64,000 bases of DNA from WHSW01 sp963705955 (GTDB taxonomy: Bacteria; Actinomycetota; Thermoleophilia; Solirubrobacterales; 70-9): the NCBI GenBank assembly GCA_963705955.1, contig CAVPLH010000010.1, positions 186,001-250,000 on the forward strand, given 5' to 3'. This document shows positions 52,779 to 61,478 of this stretch, in pieces; positions within the stretch are counted from its first letter, which is position 1, and each line of letters starts with the position of its first letter. Both the position numbers and the translations under genes were made by a program. The notes beneath the pieces were generated by a model. It was given only the letters and a program-made list of their open reading frames with translations, was not told the DNA's origin and made no database searches.

Positions 52779-53654
52779 TCAACTCGCGGCCGCGCTCGTC
52801 GCCACGGGGACCTGCCCGCCGGCATACGGGTCGCCCTCCTGCTCGGGCCGCACCGCGGCGAGCCGCTCGGCGCGGCCCTGCTGCCAGACGGTGAACCCCA
52901 TCGCGAGCACCGTGAGCGCGAACAGCATCGTCGCGATCACGTTGACCTCGACCGGGATCCCGCGCTGGGCGGCGCCGAAGATGTAGAGCGGGAAGGTCAC
53001 CGTCGTTCCAGAGTTGAAGTTGGAGATCACGAAGTCGTCGATCGAGAGCGCGAAGGCGAGCAGCGCCGCGCCGATGATCCCGGGCATCAGCAGGGGCAGC
53101 GTCACCTTGCGGAAGGTCGTGAACGCGTCCGCGCCGAGGTCCCGGGCGGCCTCCTCGAGGCTACGGTCGAAGCCGATCAGCCGCGAGCGGACGACGACGA
53201 CGACGAAGCTGATGCAGAACATGACGTGGGCGATCAGCAGCGTGCCGAAGCCGAGGCTGAAGATGCTGTCGAACGGAGGCTGCAGGAACAGAGCGAGCAG
53301 CGCCGCGCCGATCACGACCTCGGGGGTAGCCATCGGAATCACGATCAGGAAGTTCGCCGGCCGCCGGCCGAAGAACTCGTAGCGAACCAGCGCCATTGCG
53401 ATCATCGTCCCGAGGATCGTCGAGATCAACGTCGTCAGGGCTGCCAGCTGGATGCTCTTCACGAGCGCGTCGTTGAGGTCCGGGATCCCGAACGCGTTCG
53501 TCCAGTGGTCGAGCGTGAAGCCCTCCCAGGTGAAGTTGTAGCGCCCGCTCGGATCGTTGAACGAGAAGCCGATGATCACCGCGATCGGCAGCAGCATGTA
53601 GAGGACGACCGCGACGCCGACGATCAGGGTCGCGTTTCGGCGCAGCCAGCTCAT
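52779..53654 (-). CDS. Spermidine/putrescine-type ABC transporter permease (PotC-like)
   Basis: A 291-residue permease. Six helices; the EAA loop is EEAARDLGADAFTTFRKVTLP. IVIGFSFNDPSGRYNF, TIISTILGTMIAMALVRY and DDFVISNFNSGTTVTFPLYI fit the PotC/PotI group. It starts 13 bp after the PotB-like gene. The C-terminal 40 residues are polar and low complexity. Last gene of a leftward potA-potD-potB-potC order. Confidence 0.88.
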   Translation of the reverse strand: MSWLRRNATLIVGVAVVLYMLLPIAVIIGFSFNDPSGRYNFTWEGFTLDHWTNAFGIPDLNDALVKSIQLAALTTLISTILGTMIAMALVRYEFFGRRPANFLIVIPMATPEVVIGAALLALFLQPPFDSIFSLGFGTLLIAHVMFCISFVVVVVRSRLIGFDRSLEEAARDLGADAFTTFRKVTLPLLMPGIIGAALLAFALSIDDFVISNFNSGTTVTFPLYIFGAAQRGIPVEVNVIATMLFALTVLAMGFTVWQQGRAERLAAVRPEQEGDPYAGGQVPVATSAAAS

Positions 53655-53667
53655 ACTCGCTCCGCGG

Positions 53668-54537
53668 TCATTTCGCCGGCGCCGCCTCCTCGCCCATCAG
53701 CGCCTCCGAGCCCGCGAACTTCACATAGACGAGGACCAGGGCCATGATCCCGGCCAGGAGCACGAACGAGAGCGCCGCCGCGGAGGGGTAATCGCGCTGG
53801 GTCAGGTACAGCGATTGGATCGTGTTGCCGATCATCTTGTTCCCGGGGCCGCCGAGGAAGAAGGCGTTGACGTAGTCCCCGACCGCCGGGATGAAGGTGA
53901 GCAGCGTGCCGGCGACGATCCCGGGCAGGGTCAGCGGCAGGGTCACCTTGCGAAACGCCGTCCGGCTCGACGCGTAGAGGTCGCCGGCGGCCTCGATCAG
54001 GCGTGGATCGACGCGCTCGAGGCTCGCGTAGAGCGGCAGGACCATGAACGGCAGGAAGTTGTAGGTGAGCCCGGCTATCACCGCCGGCCCGGTCGCCAGC
54101 ACCCGCCCGTTGTTCGTCAGCCCGAAGGTGTCGAGCACGCTGACGACCGGGCTCGAGTCGGAGAGGATCGTCTCCCAGGAGAGCGTCCGGATCAGATACG
54201 TGGTGAAGAACGGAGCGACGACCGCGAACAGCATCGCGTTGCGGTACTTGCCGGCCTTGAAGGCAATCGCGTAGGCGAGCGGGTAGCCGAGCAGGAGGCA
54301 GAGCACGGTCGCGGCCCCCGCGTAGTACAGCGAGCGCCCGAACTGGCTGCCGTAGAGCGTCAGGCTGTCGCCGTAGTTGGAGAAGTTCCAGTCGAACGTG
54401 AAGCCCGACTCGAGCGTTCCCGAGTACAGCGACAGCTTGCCCATGAAGTACATGGGCAGGACGAAGAAGACGACCAGCCAGAGAATGCCCGGGCCGAGCA
54501 GGAAGTAGGGGGTGAGCCGCCGCCCGCCGATCGTCAT
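53668..54537 (-). CDS. Spermidine/putrescine-type ABC transporter permease (PotB-like)
   Basis: A 289-residue permease. PYFLLGPGILWLVVFFVLPM opens the first helix, SYTLRTLSWETIL-like DSSPVVSVLDTFGL is the outer loop, and the EAA loop is EAAGDLYASSRTAFRKVTLP. It pairs with the PotC-like permease 13 bp downstream and follows the binding-protein gene by 42 bp. The importer would take up polyamines; substrate assignment is by family. Confidence 0.88.
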   Translation of the reverse strand: MTIGGRRLTPYFLLGPGILWLVVFFVLPMYFMGKLSLYSGTLESGFTFDWNFSNYGDSLTLYGSQFGRSLYYAGAATVLCLLLGYPLAYAIAFKAGKYRNAMLFAVVAPFFTTYLIRTLSWETILSDSSPVVSVLDTFGLTNNGRVLATGPAVIAGLTYNFLPFMVLPLYASLERVDPRLIEAAGDLYASSRTAFRKVTLPLTLPGIVAGTLLTFIPAVGDYVNAFFLGGPGNKMIGNTIQSLYLTQRDYPSAAALSFVLLAGIMALVLVYVKFAGSEALMGEEAAPAK

Positions 54538-54579
54538 CCTCGGCTCACCTCCCTCTGATCGACCGCGCTCGTCCGCCGC

Positions 54580-55713
54580 CTAGCCGTTGATCACCGATTC
54601 GAAGGCCGCGGTGATCTTCTGCTCTTCCTCGCCCGTGATCACCGGTGCCGAGTCGCACTTGGCGGTGAACTGGTCGTCGGGGAAGATCAGCTGGTTCTTG
54701 GCGATGCTCGGGTCCTGCTTGAGCAGGATCTCCTTCGTGCCGTTGACCGGGGAGACGTAGTTGACGTACTCCTCGATCTGCGCCTGGTTCTTGGGGTCGT
54801 AGACGTAGTTCATCCACGCCTCGGCGGCGGTCGGGTTTGGCGCCCCGACCGGGATCACCATGTTGTCCGACCACAGCATGCAGCCCTCGGTCGGCATCCG
54901 GAACTCGATGTTCGGGTTGCTCGACTGCAGCTGCACCGCGTCGCCCGACCAGCCGATCACCGCCGCGGCGTCGCCGGAGGCGAGGTCGCGGGCGTAGTCG
55001 TTGCCGGTGAAGCGGCGGATCTGCCCCGAGTCGACCGCGCCCTTGAGCTTGTCGATCGCGTCGAGCCAGTCCTGCTCGGTCGCGTCGTCGAGGTTGACGC
55101 CCATGCACTTCATGACCAGCGGCACGGTGTCGCGCATCTCGGTGAGCATCTCGACCTTGCCCTTGTACTGCGGGTCGAAGAGGTCGCAGATCGAGCGCAC
55201 GTCGGGAGCCAGGTCCTTGCGGACGACGAGGCCGGTCATCCCGGTCTGCCACGGGACGGAGAAGTCGCGGTTCTCGTCGAACGACGGGTGCTGGAGGCTC
55301 GGGACGAGGTTCTTCTCGACGTTCGGGATCGCCGACTTGTCGAGGTTCTGCAGGTAGCCGAGCTCGTGCATCTTGCCCGCCATCCAGTCGGTGACGACGA
55401 ACATCGAGCGGCCGCCGGACTCGCCCTGGTCGAGCAACGGCTGCATCTTGCCGAAGAACTCGGCGTTGTCGTTGACGTCCTCGATGTACTTGACCGAGAC
55501 CCCGGTCGCGTCCTCGAAGTCCGAGACCGTCTGCTTGTCGATGTAGAGCGGCCAGTTCGAGATCGTCAGCTCGCCCGACGGCTTCCCCGACGCGTCGACG
55601 GTCGAGACGTCCTCGCCCGAGCTTCCGCCGAGGCTGTCGCCGCCGCCGCCGCAGGCAGCGAGGCCGAGCGCCCCGCACAACACACACAACGCCACCGCAA
55701 GCTTGATCCGCAT
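54580..55713 (-). CDS. Polyamine ABC transporter substrate-binding lipoprotein (PotD-like)
   Basis: A 377-residue SBP with a signal peptide and lipobox (LGLAACGGGG). Ligand-site motifs: LTISNWPLYIDKQTVSDFED, ELGYLQNLDKSAIPN, VPWQTGMTGLVV, AAVIGWSGDAVQLQ, IPVGAPNPTAAEAWMNYVYD. The WPLYI and GWSGD elements are typical of PotD/PotF polyamine binders. The ATG at 55713 is the true start; the frame is open upstream only because the potA C-terminus is frameshifted. Confidence 0.9.
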   Translation of the reverse strand: MRIKLAVALCVLCGALGLAACGGGGDSLGGSSGEDVSTVDASGKPSGELTISNWPLYIDKQTVSDFEDATGVSVKYIEDVNDNAEFFGKMQPLLDQGESGGRSMFVVTDWMAGKMHELGYLQNLDKSAIPNVEKNLVPSLQHPSFDENRDFSVPWQTGMTGLVVRKDLAPDVRSICDLFDPQYKGKVEMLTEMRDTVPLVMKCMGVNLDDATEQDWLDAIDKLKGAVDSGQIRRFTGNDYARDLASGDAAAVIGWSGDAVQLQSSNPNIEFRMPTEGCMLWSDNMVIPVGAPNPTAAEAWMNYVYDPKNQAQIEEYVNYVSPVNGTKEILLKQDPSIAKNQLIFPDDQFTAKCDSAPVITGEEEQKITAAFESVING

Positions 55714-55718
55714 TTCCG

Positions 55719-56925
55719 CTACCCGCCTTCTTTGTTCGTAACCGCTTCCGGGGCGCCGGTCGGCGCGCTGGATTCTCTCACTACATGGATGTGCTCGGGG
55801 GCCCACGAGAGCCGCACCGGGGCTCCGCCGCCCGGCAAACGGCCGCGCTCCCGTCTCGTCGGCATTCGGGACGAGGACCGTCATCGGCACGTCACCGGCG
55901 AGCTTGACGACGATCTGCGTCGCCGTGCCGAGGTAGACCGAGCTCTCGACCATGCCCTCGACGCTCGGCCACCCGTCGGGTGCCGACTGGTCGCGAGGAT
56001 CGAGCCGGAGCTTCTCCGGCCGCACGACGGCGAAGCAGCGCTCCCCGGTCGCGACCCCGTCGGTCGCCGCCTCGATCTCGACCCCGGAGTCGAGCCGGAC
56101 CCGCGACCGGGCGCCGTTCGCCTGCTCGACCTGGCCGGGCATCAGGTTGGAAACGCCGATGAACCCGGCGACGAAGGTCGTCGTCGGGCGCTCGTAGACC
56201 TCTTCGGGACCGGCGATCTGCTCGACCCGGCCGCGGTTCATGACCGCGATCCGGTCGGACATCGTCAGCGCTTCCTCCTGGTCGTGGGTGACGTAGACGA
56301 AGGTGATCCCGACGTCGCGCTGGATCCGCTTCAACTCGACCTGCAGCCCCTTGCGCAGCTTCAGGTCGAGGGCGCCGAGCGGCTCGTCGAGCAACAGCAC
56401 CTTCGGCAGGTTGACCAGCGCCCTGGCGAGCGCCACCCGCTGCTGCTGGCCGCCCGAGAGCTGATTCGGGCGCCGGTTGATCTCGCCGCCGAGCCCGACC
56501 CGCTCGAGCTCGGACTCCACCCGCCCCTTGATCTCGTCCTTCGAGACCTTCTTGCGCTGCAGCCCGAAGGCGACGTTCTCGCCGACGCTCAGGTGCGGGA
56601 ACAGGGCGTAGCTCTGAAACACCGTGTTCGTGGGCCGTTTGTGCGCCGGCAGGCCGGCAACGTCGGCGCCGTCGATCAGCACGCTGCCGGCGGTCGGCTG
56701 CTCGAACCCGGCGACCATCCGCAGGGTCGTCGTCTTGCCGCAGCCCGAGGGGCCGAGCATCGTGAAGAACTCGCCCTCGGCGATCTCGAGGTCCATCTCA
56801 CGCACCGCGACGAGGTCACCGAACGCCTTCGTGACCCCCTGCAGCTTGACGCTCGCCTCGGTCAAGCCCGGCTTCTCCTGTTCAGACAACTCTCTCCGCG
56901 CACTGAGGCCATTCAGGCTATGCAT
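55719..56925 (-). CDS. Polyamine ABC transporter ATP-binding protein (PotA-like, one frameshift)
   Basis: An ABC ATPase of the PotA type. Walker A is GPSGCGKTT, the Q loop NTVFQSYALFPHLSVGENVA, the signature LSGGQQQRVALARALVNLP, Walker B LLLDEPLGALDLKLR, the switch His TFVYVTHDQEEALTMSD; a TOBE domain follows. Near 55843 one base is off; the C-terminus then continues in another frame as LPGGGAPVRLSWAPEHIHVV and ends at 55719 with NKEGG. The shift fuses the frame to the PotD-like gene 5 bp further on. The start is ATG 56925, although a TTG nearer the first strand (LTEASVKL) is also plausible. Confidence 0.88.
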
Positions 56926-56959
56926 CAAGTGGGACCAGCGCAAGGGGCGAAAGTCCCAA

Positions 56960-57060
56960 AACGTCCAATTCGACTTGTACAGATCGTACGATAGCTGCGG
57001 CCCAAGTTGAGCCGAATCCAAGTTGTACTCCGCCCTCCGGCCAGCTACGGTTGTACGGAA
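56960..57060. promoter_or_regulatory. Divergent promoter region with TTGTAC repeats
   Basis: The region between the potA start and the aminotransferase start is relatively AT-rich. It contains TTGTAC at 56975, 57023 and 57051, with a related CGTACGAT near 56985. It could hold binding sites for the neighbouring PucR-type regulator. Assignment is by position and recurrence only. Confidence 0.3.
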
Positions 57061-57098
57061 CGTCGGAACTCGATGGACCGGACGTCGTAGGAGGAAAT

Positions 57099-58511
57099 AT
57101 GGCGAGCACAGACACAGTCGCCGCGCCCAGCAGCGCGACCTCGAACCTGCAGGAGATGGCGAAGCGCCACCTGTGGATGCACTTTACCCGCATGGGGGCG
57201 TACGACAACGTCAACCAGGTGCCGATCATCAGCCGCGGCGAGGGCGCCTACGTCTTCGACGAGCACGGAAAGCGCTACCTCGACGGGCTCTCGGCGCTGT
57301 TCTGCGTCAACGCCGGCCACGGCCGAGCCGAGCTCGGCGAGGCCGCCGCGCGGCAGGTCGAGGAGCTCGACTTCTACATCATCTGGAGCTACGCGCATCC
57401 GCGCGCGATCGAGCTCGCGGAGCGGATCGCTTCGCTGGCCCCCGGCGACCTCAACCGGGTCTTCTTCACGTCCGGCGGCTCGGAGGCGGTCGAGTCGGCG
57501 ATCAAGCTGGCGCGCGCCTACCACCAGCGCACCGGTCATCCGCGGAAGATCAAGTTCCTGACCCGCGAGGTTGCCTACCACGGGACCACGCTGGGGGCCC
57601 TTCAGGCGACCGGGATCACGGCGCTGCGCAGCGACTTCGAGCCGCTGGTGCCCGGCGGGATCAAGGCGCCGAACACGAACAGCTACCACTGGCCCGAGGG
57701 CCGCGACCCGCTCTGGGCCGCCGACCAGATCGAGGAGAAGATCGAGTTCGAGGGGCCGGAAACGGTCGCCGCGGTGATCCTCGAGCCGCTCCAGAACGCC
57801 GGCGGCTCGATCCCGCCGCAGGAGGGCTATTTCGACCGCGTCCGCGAGATCTGCGACCGCCACGACGTCCTCTTGGTCTCCGATGAGGTGATCTGTGCCT
57901 GGGGCAGGCTCGGCCACTACTTCGGCTGCCAGCGCTACGGATTCCAGCCCGACATCGTGACGACCGCGAAGGCGCTCACATCCGCCTATGCGCCGATGGG
58001 TGCGCTGATCGCCTCCGACCGCGTCTACGAGCCGTTCTCGAAGGGCACCGAGTCGTTCACGCACGGGTTCACGTTCGGCGGGCACCCGGTCGCCGCGGCG
58101 GTCGCGCTGGCCAACCTCGACGTCTTCGAGCGCGAGGACCTCTGCGGGCACGTGCTCCGCAAGCAGGACGAGTTCCGGGGCCTGCTCGACGGCCTGCGCG
58201 AGCTTCCGATCGTCGGCGACATTCGCGGCGACGGCTTCTTCCACGCGATCGAGCTCGTCAAGGATCAGGAGACGAAGCAGGGGTTCACGAACGAGGAGTC
58301 CGAGCACCTGCTGCGCGGCTTTCTCTCCGGCGAGCTCTATCGGCGCGGGCTGATCTGCCGCGCCGACGACCGCGGCGACCCCGTGATCCAGCTCGCGCCA
58401 CCGCTGATCTGCGACACCGAGCAGTTCGAGGAGATCGAGTCGGTGTTGCGTGCAGTGCTGACCGAGGCGTCGGACCGGATCGAGGCGGGTTTCCGGACAG
58501 AGGACCTCTGA
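57099..58511 (+). CDS. Class III PLP-dependent aminotransferase (putrescine/beta-alanine-pyruvate type)
   Basis: A 470-residue class III aminotransferase. HFTRMGAYDNVNQVPIISRG, VFDEHGKRYLDGLSALFCVN, FFTSGGSEAVESAIKLARAY, EPLQNAGGSIPP, LLVSDEVICAWGRLG, and DIVTTAKALTSAYAPMGALI, with the internal-aldimine Lys in TTAKALTS. The motif set resembles putrescine- and omega-amino-acid-pyruvate aminotransferases (SpuC-like). An AGGAGGA ribosome site precedes the ATG at 57099. Divergent from potA and next to a putative aminobutyraldehyde dehydrogenase, it would convert putrescine to 4-aminobutanal, forming alanine from pyruvate. Confidence 0.88.
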   Translation: MASTDTVAAPSSATSNLQEMAKRHLWMHFTRMGAYDNVNQVPIISRGEGAYVFDEHGKRYLDGLSALFCVNAGHGRAELGEAAARQVEELDFYIIWSYAHPRAIELAERIASLAPGDLNRVFFTSGGSEAVESAIKLARAYHQRTGHPRKIKFLTREVAYHGTTLGALQATGITALRSDFEPLVPGGIKAPNTNSYHWPEGRDPLWAADQIEEKIEFEGPETVAAVILEPLQNAGGSIPPQEGYFDRVREICDRHDVLLVSDEVICAWGRLGHYFGCQRYGFQPDIVTTAKALTSAYAPMGALIASDRVYEPFSKGTESFTHGFTFGGHPVAAAVALANLDVFEREDLCGHVLRKQDEFRGLLDGLRELPIVGDIRGDGFFHAIELVKDQETKQGFTNEESEHLLRGFLSGELYRRGLICRADDRGDPVIQLAPPLICDTEQFEEIESVLRAVLTEASDRIEAGFRTEDL

Positions 58512-58560
58512 GCCAAACGGAGGTCGACCGAACCGCCATGTGCGATGACCGGATGAACTG

Positions 58561-60129
58561 ATGCTGACGGTCGGAGCTCTGCTCGACGACTGCGGGCTGG
58601 CGTTGGCGGCCGGCAAGTCGGGCAGCGGCAACTCGGTCCGCTGGGTGCACATCTCCGAGCACGAGGACCCGACCCCGTGGCTCTCGGGCGGAGAGCTGCT
58701 GCTGACCACCGGATACAACCTCGCCGGGGCCGTGAAGCAGCGCCGCTACGTCGAGCTGCTCGCCGGCAACGGGCTCGCCGGGCTCGGGTTCGGGACCGGC
58801 TTCGACCACAAGAAGCTGCCGAAGGCGATTCTCGAGGCGGCGCGCGAGCACGGGCTGCCGCTGTTCGAGGTCCCCTACGAGATGCCGTTCATCGCGATCA
58901 CCGAGCGGGCCGCGGCCCATCTGGTCAACGAGCAGTACGACGTGCTCGAGCGCGGGGTCCAGGTCCACGAGCGACTCGAGCGGCTCGTGATCGAGGGTCG
59001 CGGGATCGAGGAGGTTCTGGCCTCGACCGGCGCCGCGGTCCGCGGCGCTGCGCTGGTCCTCGACGCCGCCGGACGCGAGCTCGCCAGCAGCGCCGACGGC
59101 GACGGCCCCCCGGCGGACGCGGTCGCCTCCCTGGCCGCCGAGCTCGCCTCCGAGGGCGCGGAGGCGAACTCGCTGGCGTTCGCGCCCGAGCACCCCTCGC
59201 TCGCCGGACGCAGCCTCGCGGTGCCCGTCCCCGGTCGCCGAGGAGGTGCGCCGGTCGCCTGGCTGGTCGTCGTCTCCGAGCTCGAGGCGCTCGGAGAGTT
59301 CGAGCGCCTCTGCGCCCGTCAGGCGGCGATGATCGTCGGACTCGAGCTGATGCGCGAGCGGATCGTCCGCGAGACCGAGCGCCGCCTCGCCGGCGATCTG
59401 CTCGCCGATGCGCTCGGCGATCGGCTCGAGGCCGACGAGCTCCGCGGCAGGTTGAGGCCGTTCGGGATCGGCGCCGAGGCGGCCGTGCTGATCTTCGATC
59501 TCGAGGATCCGCCGGCCGCGGAGGCCACGCTCGAGTCGGCGCTCGCCGACGCCGGCGTCCCCGCCCTGGTCGCGACCAGCGCCGCCGCCGGGCGGCCGTT
59601 GCTGTGCGCGGTCGTCGACACCCAGACCGCCGAGCCGCTCGGGACCGCCCGCCGCGCCCGGGAGGCCCTCACCGGCGGTCCAGGGCGCAACGGGGTCCGG
59701 GTCGCGGCCAGCCGCCCCGCCGGAGTCGGCTCGCTGCGGCGCGCCTTCCACGAGGCTCGCTGCGCGCTCGAGGCGACGTCGATGGTCGAGGGCGGCTCCA
59801 CGGACGTCGCCTCGCACCGCGACCTCGGGGCGTTCACCCTCTTGCTGGCGCTGCAGGACGACGATGCCCTGCGCCTCTACAGCGATGGTCTGCTGGACCC
59901 GATCGAGCGAACCGAGGGCGAGTACGGCGGCGAGCTGCTGCGTTCGCTGGAGGCGTTCATCGAGAACAACGGCAACTGGGAGCGCGCCGCGCGCCAGCTC
60001 TACTGCCACCGGCACACGTTGCGGTACAGAATTCGCAAGATCGAGGAGCTGACCGGGCGCGACCTCGGTCGGGCGACCGATCGAATCGAGCTCTGGCTCG
60101 CGCTCAGGGCGAGGGAGCTGGTCAGATGA
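58561..60129 (+). CDS. PucR-family transcriptional regulator
   Basis: A 522-residue regulator. The N-terminal PucR domain (about 3-125: VRWVHISEHEDPTPWLSGGE, LTTGYNLAG) is followed by a GAF-like or GGDEF-like middle part and the C-terminal HTH_30 domain: LRSLEAFIENNGNWERAARQ, LYCHRHTLRYRIRKIEELTG. PucR-type proteins control purine, proline, GABA or polyamine catabolism. Position between the aminotransferase and alanine dehydrogenase points to control of this locus. ATG at 58561 begins the domain directly. Confidence 0.87.
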   Translation: MLTVGALLDDCGLALAAGKSGSGNSVRWVHISEHEDPTPWLSGGELLLTTGYNLAGAVKQRRYVELLAGNGLAGLGFGTGFDHKKLPKAILEAAREHGLPLFEVPYEMPFIAITERAAAHLVNEQYDVLERGVQVHERLERLVIEGRGIEEVLASTGAAVRGAALVLDAAGRELASSADGDGPPADAVASLAAELASEGAEANSLAFAPEHPSLAGRSLAVPVPGRRGGAPVAWLVVVSELEALGEFERLCARQAAMIVGLELMRERIVRETERRLAGDLLADALGDRLEADELRGRLRPFGIGAEAAVLIFDLEDPPAAEATLESALADAGVPALVATSAAAGRPLLCAVVDTQTAEPLGTARRAREALTGGPGRNGVRVAASRPAGVGSLRRAFHEARCALEATSMVEGGSTDVASHRDLGAFTLLLALQDDDALRLYSDGLLDPIERTEGEYGGELLRSLEAFIENNGNWERAARQLYCHRHTLRYRIRKIEELTGRDLGRATDRIELWLALRARELVR

Positions 60130-60133
60130 CTCG

Positions 60134-60158
60134 GCAGCTTGCAGCTTGCAGCTTGCAG
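60134..60158. repeat. Heptamer repeat GCAGCTT, about 3.6 copies
   Basis: Tandem 7-base repeat starting 4 bp after the pucR stop, in the short gap before the alanine dehydrogenase gene. It lies next to a second heptamer run with a related AGCT core. Confidence 0.8.
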
Positions 60159-60166
60159 AATCGGAG

Positions 60167-60186
60167 GCCAGCTGCCAGCTGCCAGC
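60167..60186. repeat. Heptamer repeat GCCAGCT, about 2.9 copies
   Basis: Second heptamer run, 8 bp after the GCAGCTT run and about 25 bp before the alanine dehydrogenase start. The shared AGCT core could let the two runs pair as an imperfect hairpin near the ribosome site. Confidence 0.8.
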
Positions 60187-60211
60187 CGCGAGCCCGACGA
60201 AGGGAGACCGA

Positions 60212-61406
60212 GTGAAGGTCGGAGTACCCAGTGAAATAAAGCCCGACGAGTACCGCGTCGCGATCACGCCGATCGGCGTCCGCGAGCTCACCGAGCACGG
60301 GCACGATGTCCTGATCCAGCGCGCGGCCGGTGAGGGCAGCGCGATCCTCGACGCCGACTACGAGGCACAGGGGGCGCGGATCGCGACCTCGGCCGAGGAG
60401 GTGTTCGCCGAGTCGGACATGGTGCTCGGGGTCAAGGAGCCCCAACCGCAGGAGGTCTCCCTGCTGCGGGACGGGCAGATCCTGTTCACCTACCTTCACC
60501 TGGCGCCGGCCCCGGAGCTGACCAAGGGCCTCTGCGAATCGGGCGCGATCTGCGTCGCCTACGAGACGGTCGAGGACGACCATGGGCCGGCTGCCGCTGC
60601 TGGCGCCGATGTCCGAGGTCGCCGGCAAGATCGCGACCCAGGCTGGCGCGTTCATGCTCGAGCGGCCGCTCGGCGGGCGCGGCATCCTGCTCGGCGGCGT
60701 GCCCGGCGTCCCTCCCGCCAACGTGATGATCATCGGCGGCGGCGCGGTCGGCATGCACGCCGCGTTCATCGCGATCGGGATGGAGGCCGACGTGTTCGTC
60801 TACGACGTCTCGCTCGAGAAGCTGCGCGAGCTTGATATCGCCTTCGGCGGCCGCGCCTCGACGGTCTTCAGCTCGACCCTGTCGATCGAGGAGCGACTGC
60901 CCGACATGGATCTGGTGATCGGCGGAGTGCTCGTCCCCGGCGCCCGCGCTCCCCGGGTGATCACCCGCAAGCAGCTCGGGATGATGAAGAAGCACGCGGT
61001 GCTCGTCGACGTCGCGATCGACCAGGGCGGCTGCTTCGAGACCTCGCGGCCGACCACCCACGGCGACCCCACCTACGAGGTCGACGGGATCATCCATTAC
61101 TGCGTCACGAACATGCCCGGGGCGGTCCCGATCACCTCGACCTACGCGCTCACCAACGCGACCCTTCCCTACGTGCTCGCGCTCGCCGACAACGGCGTCG
61201 CCGAGGCCGCGCGACGCGACCCCGGGTTGCGGCTCGGGATCAACGTCGCGCGCGGAAACGTCACCCACCCGGCGGTCGCCGAGGGGGTCGGGATGGACTT
61301 CATCCCCCCCGAGCAGGTGCTCGGGATCGGCGAGCCCGACCAGGCCGCGCCGGGGTCGGACGGCGCCGGGGCGACCGCCTCGCACGCGATCGCGAACGGG
61401 CATTGA
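60212..61406 (+). CDS. ald: Alanine dehydrogenase (one frameshift)
   Basis: NAD-dependent alanine dehydrogenase, interconverting alanine and pyruvate plus ammonia. GTG 60212 opens VKVGVPSEIKPDEYRVAITP, then GVRELTEHGHDVLIQ, LFTYLHLAPAPELT and AYETVEDD. Near 60584 one base is off and the second half follows in another frame: GRLPLLAPMSEVAGKIATQA, VMIIGGGAVGMHAAFIAIGM (the NAD site), VDVAIDQGGCFETSRPTTH, CVTNMPGAVPITSTYALTN. Together about 397 residues, slightly longer than the typical 370. In this locus it could regenerate pyruvate for the pyruvate-dependent aminotransferase. Confidence 0.9.
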
Positions 61407-61478
61407 GCCCGTTCTCGACCGGCGACAGGCACTAGGCAATTCGAGATAGACAAGAGAATCGATCGAGGAGAGCAGAAC

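Noticed and set aside
54580..57021. An apparent single protein of 813 residues fusing a PotA ATPase to a PotD binding protein
   Set aside because: A frameshift near 55843 abolishes the natural potA stop at 55719. The PotD-like part has its own ATG, signal peptide and lipobox, which could not work in the middle of a cytosolic ATPase.
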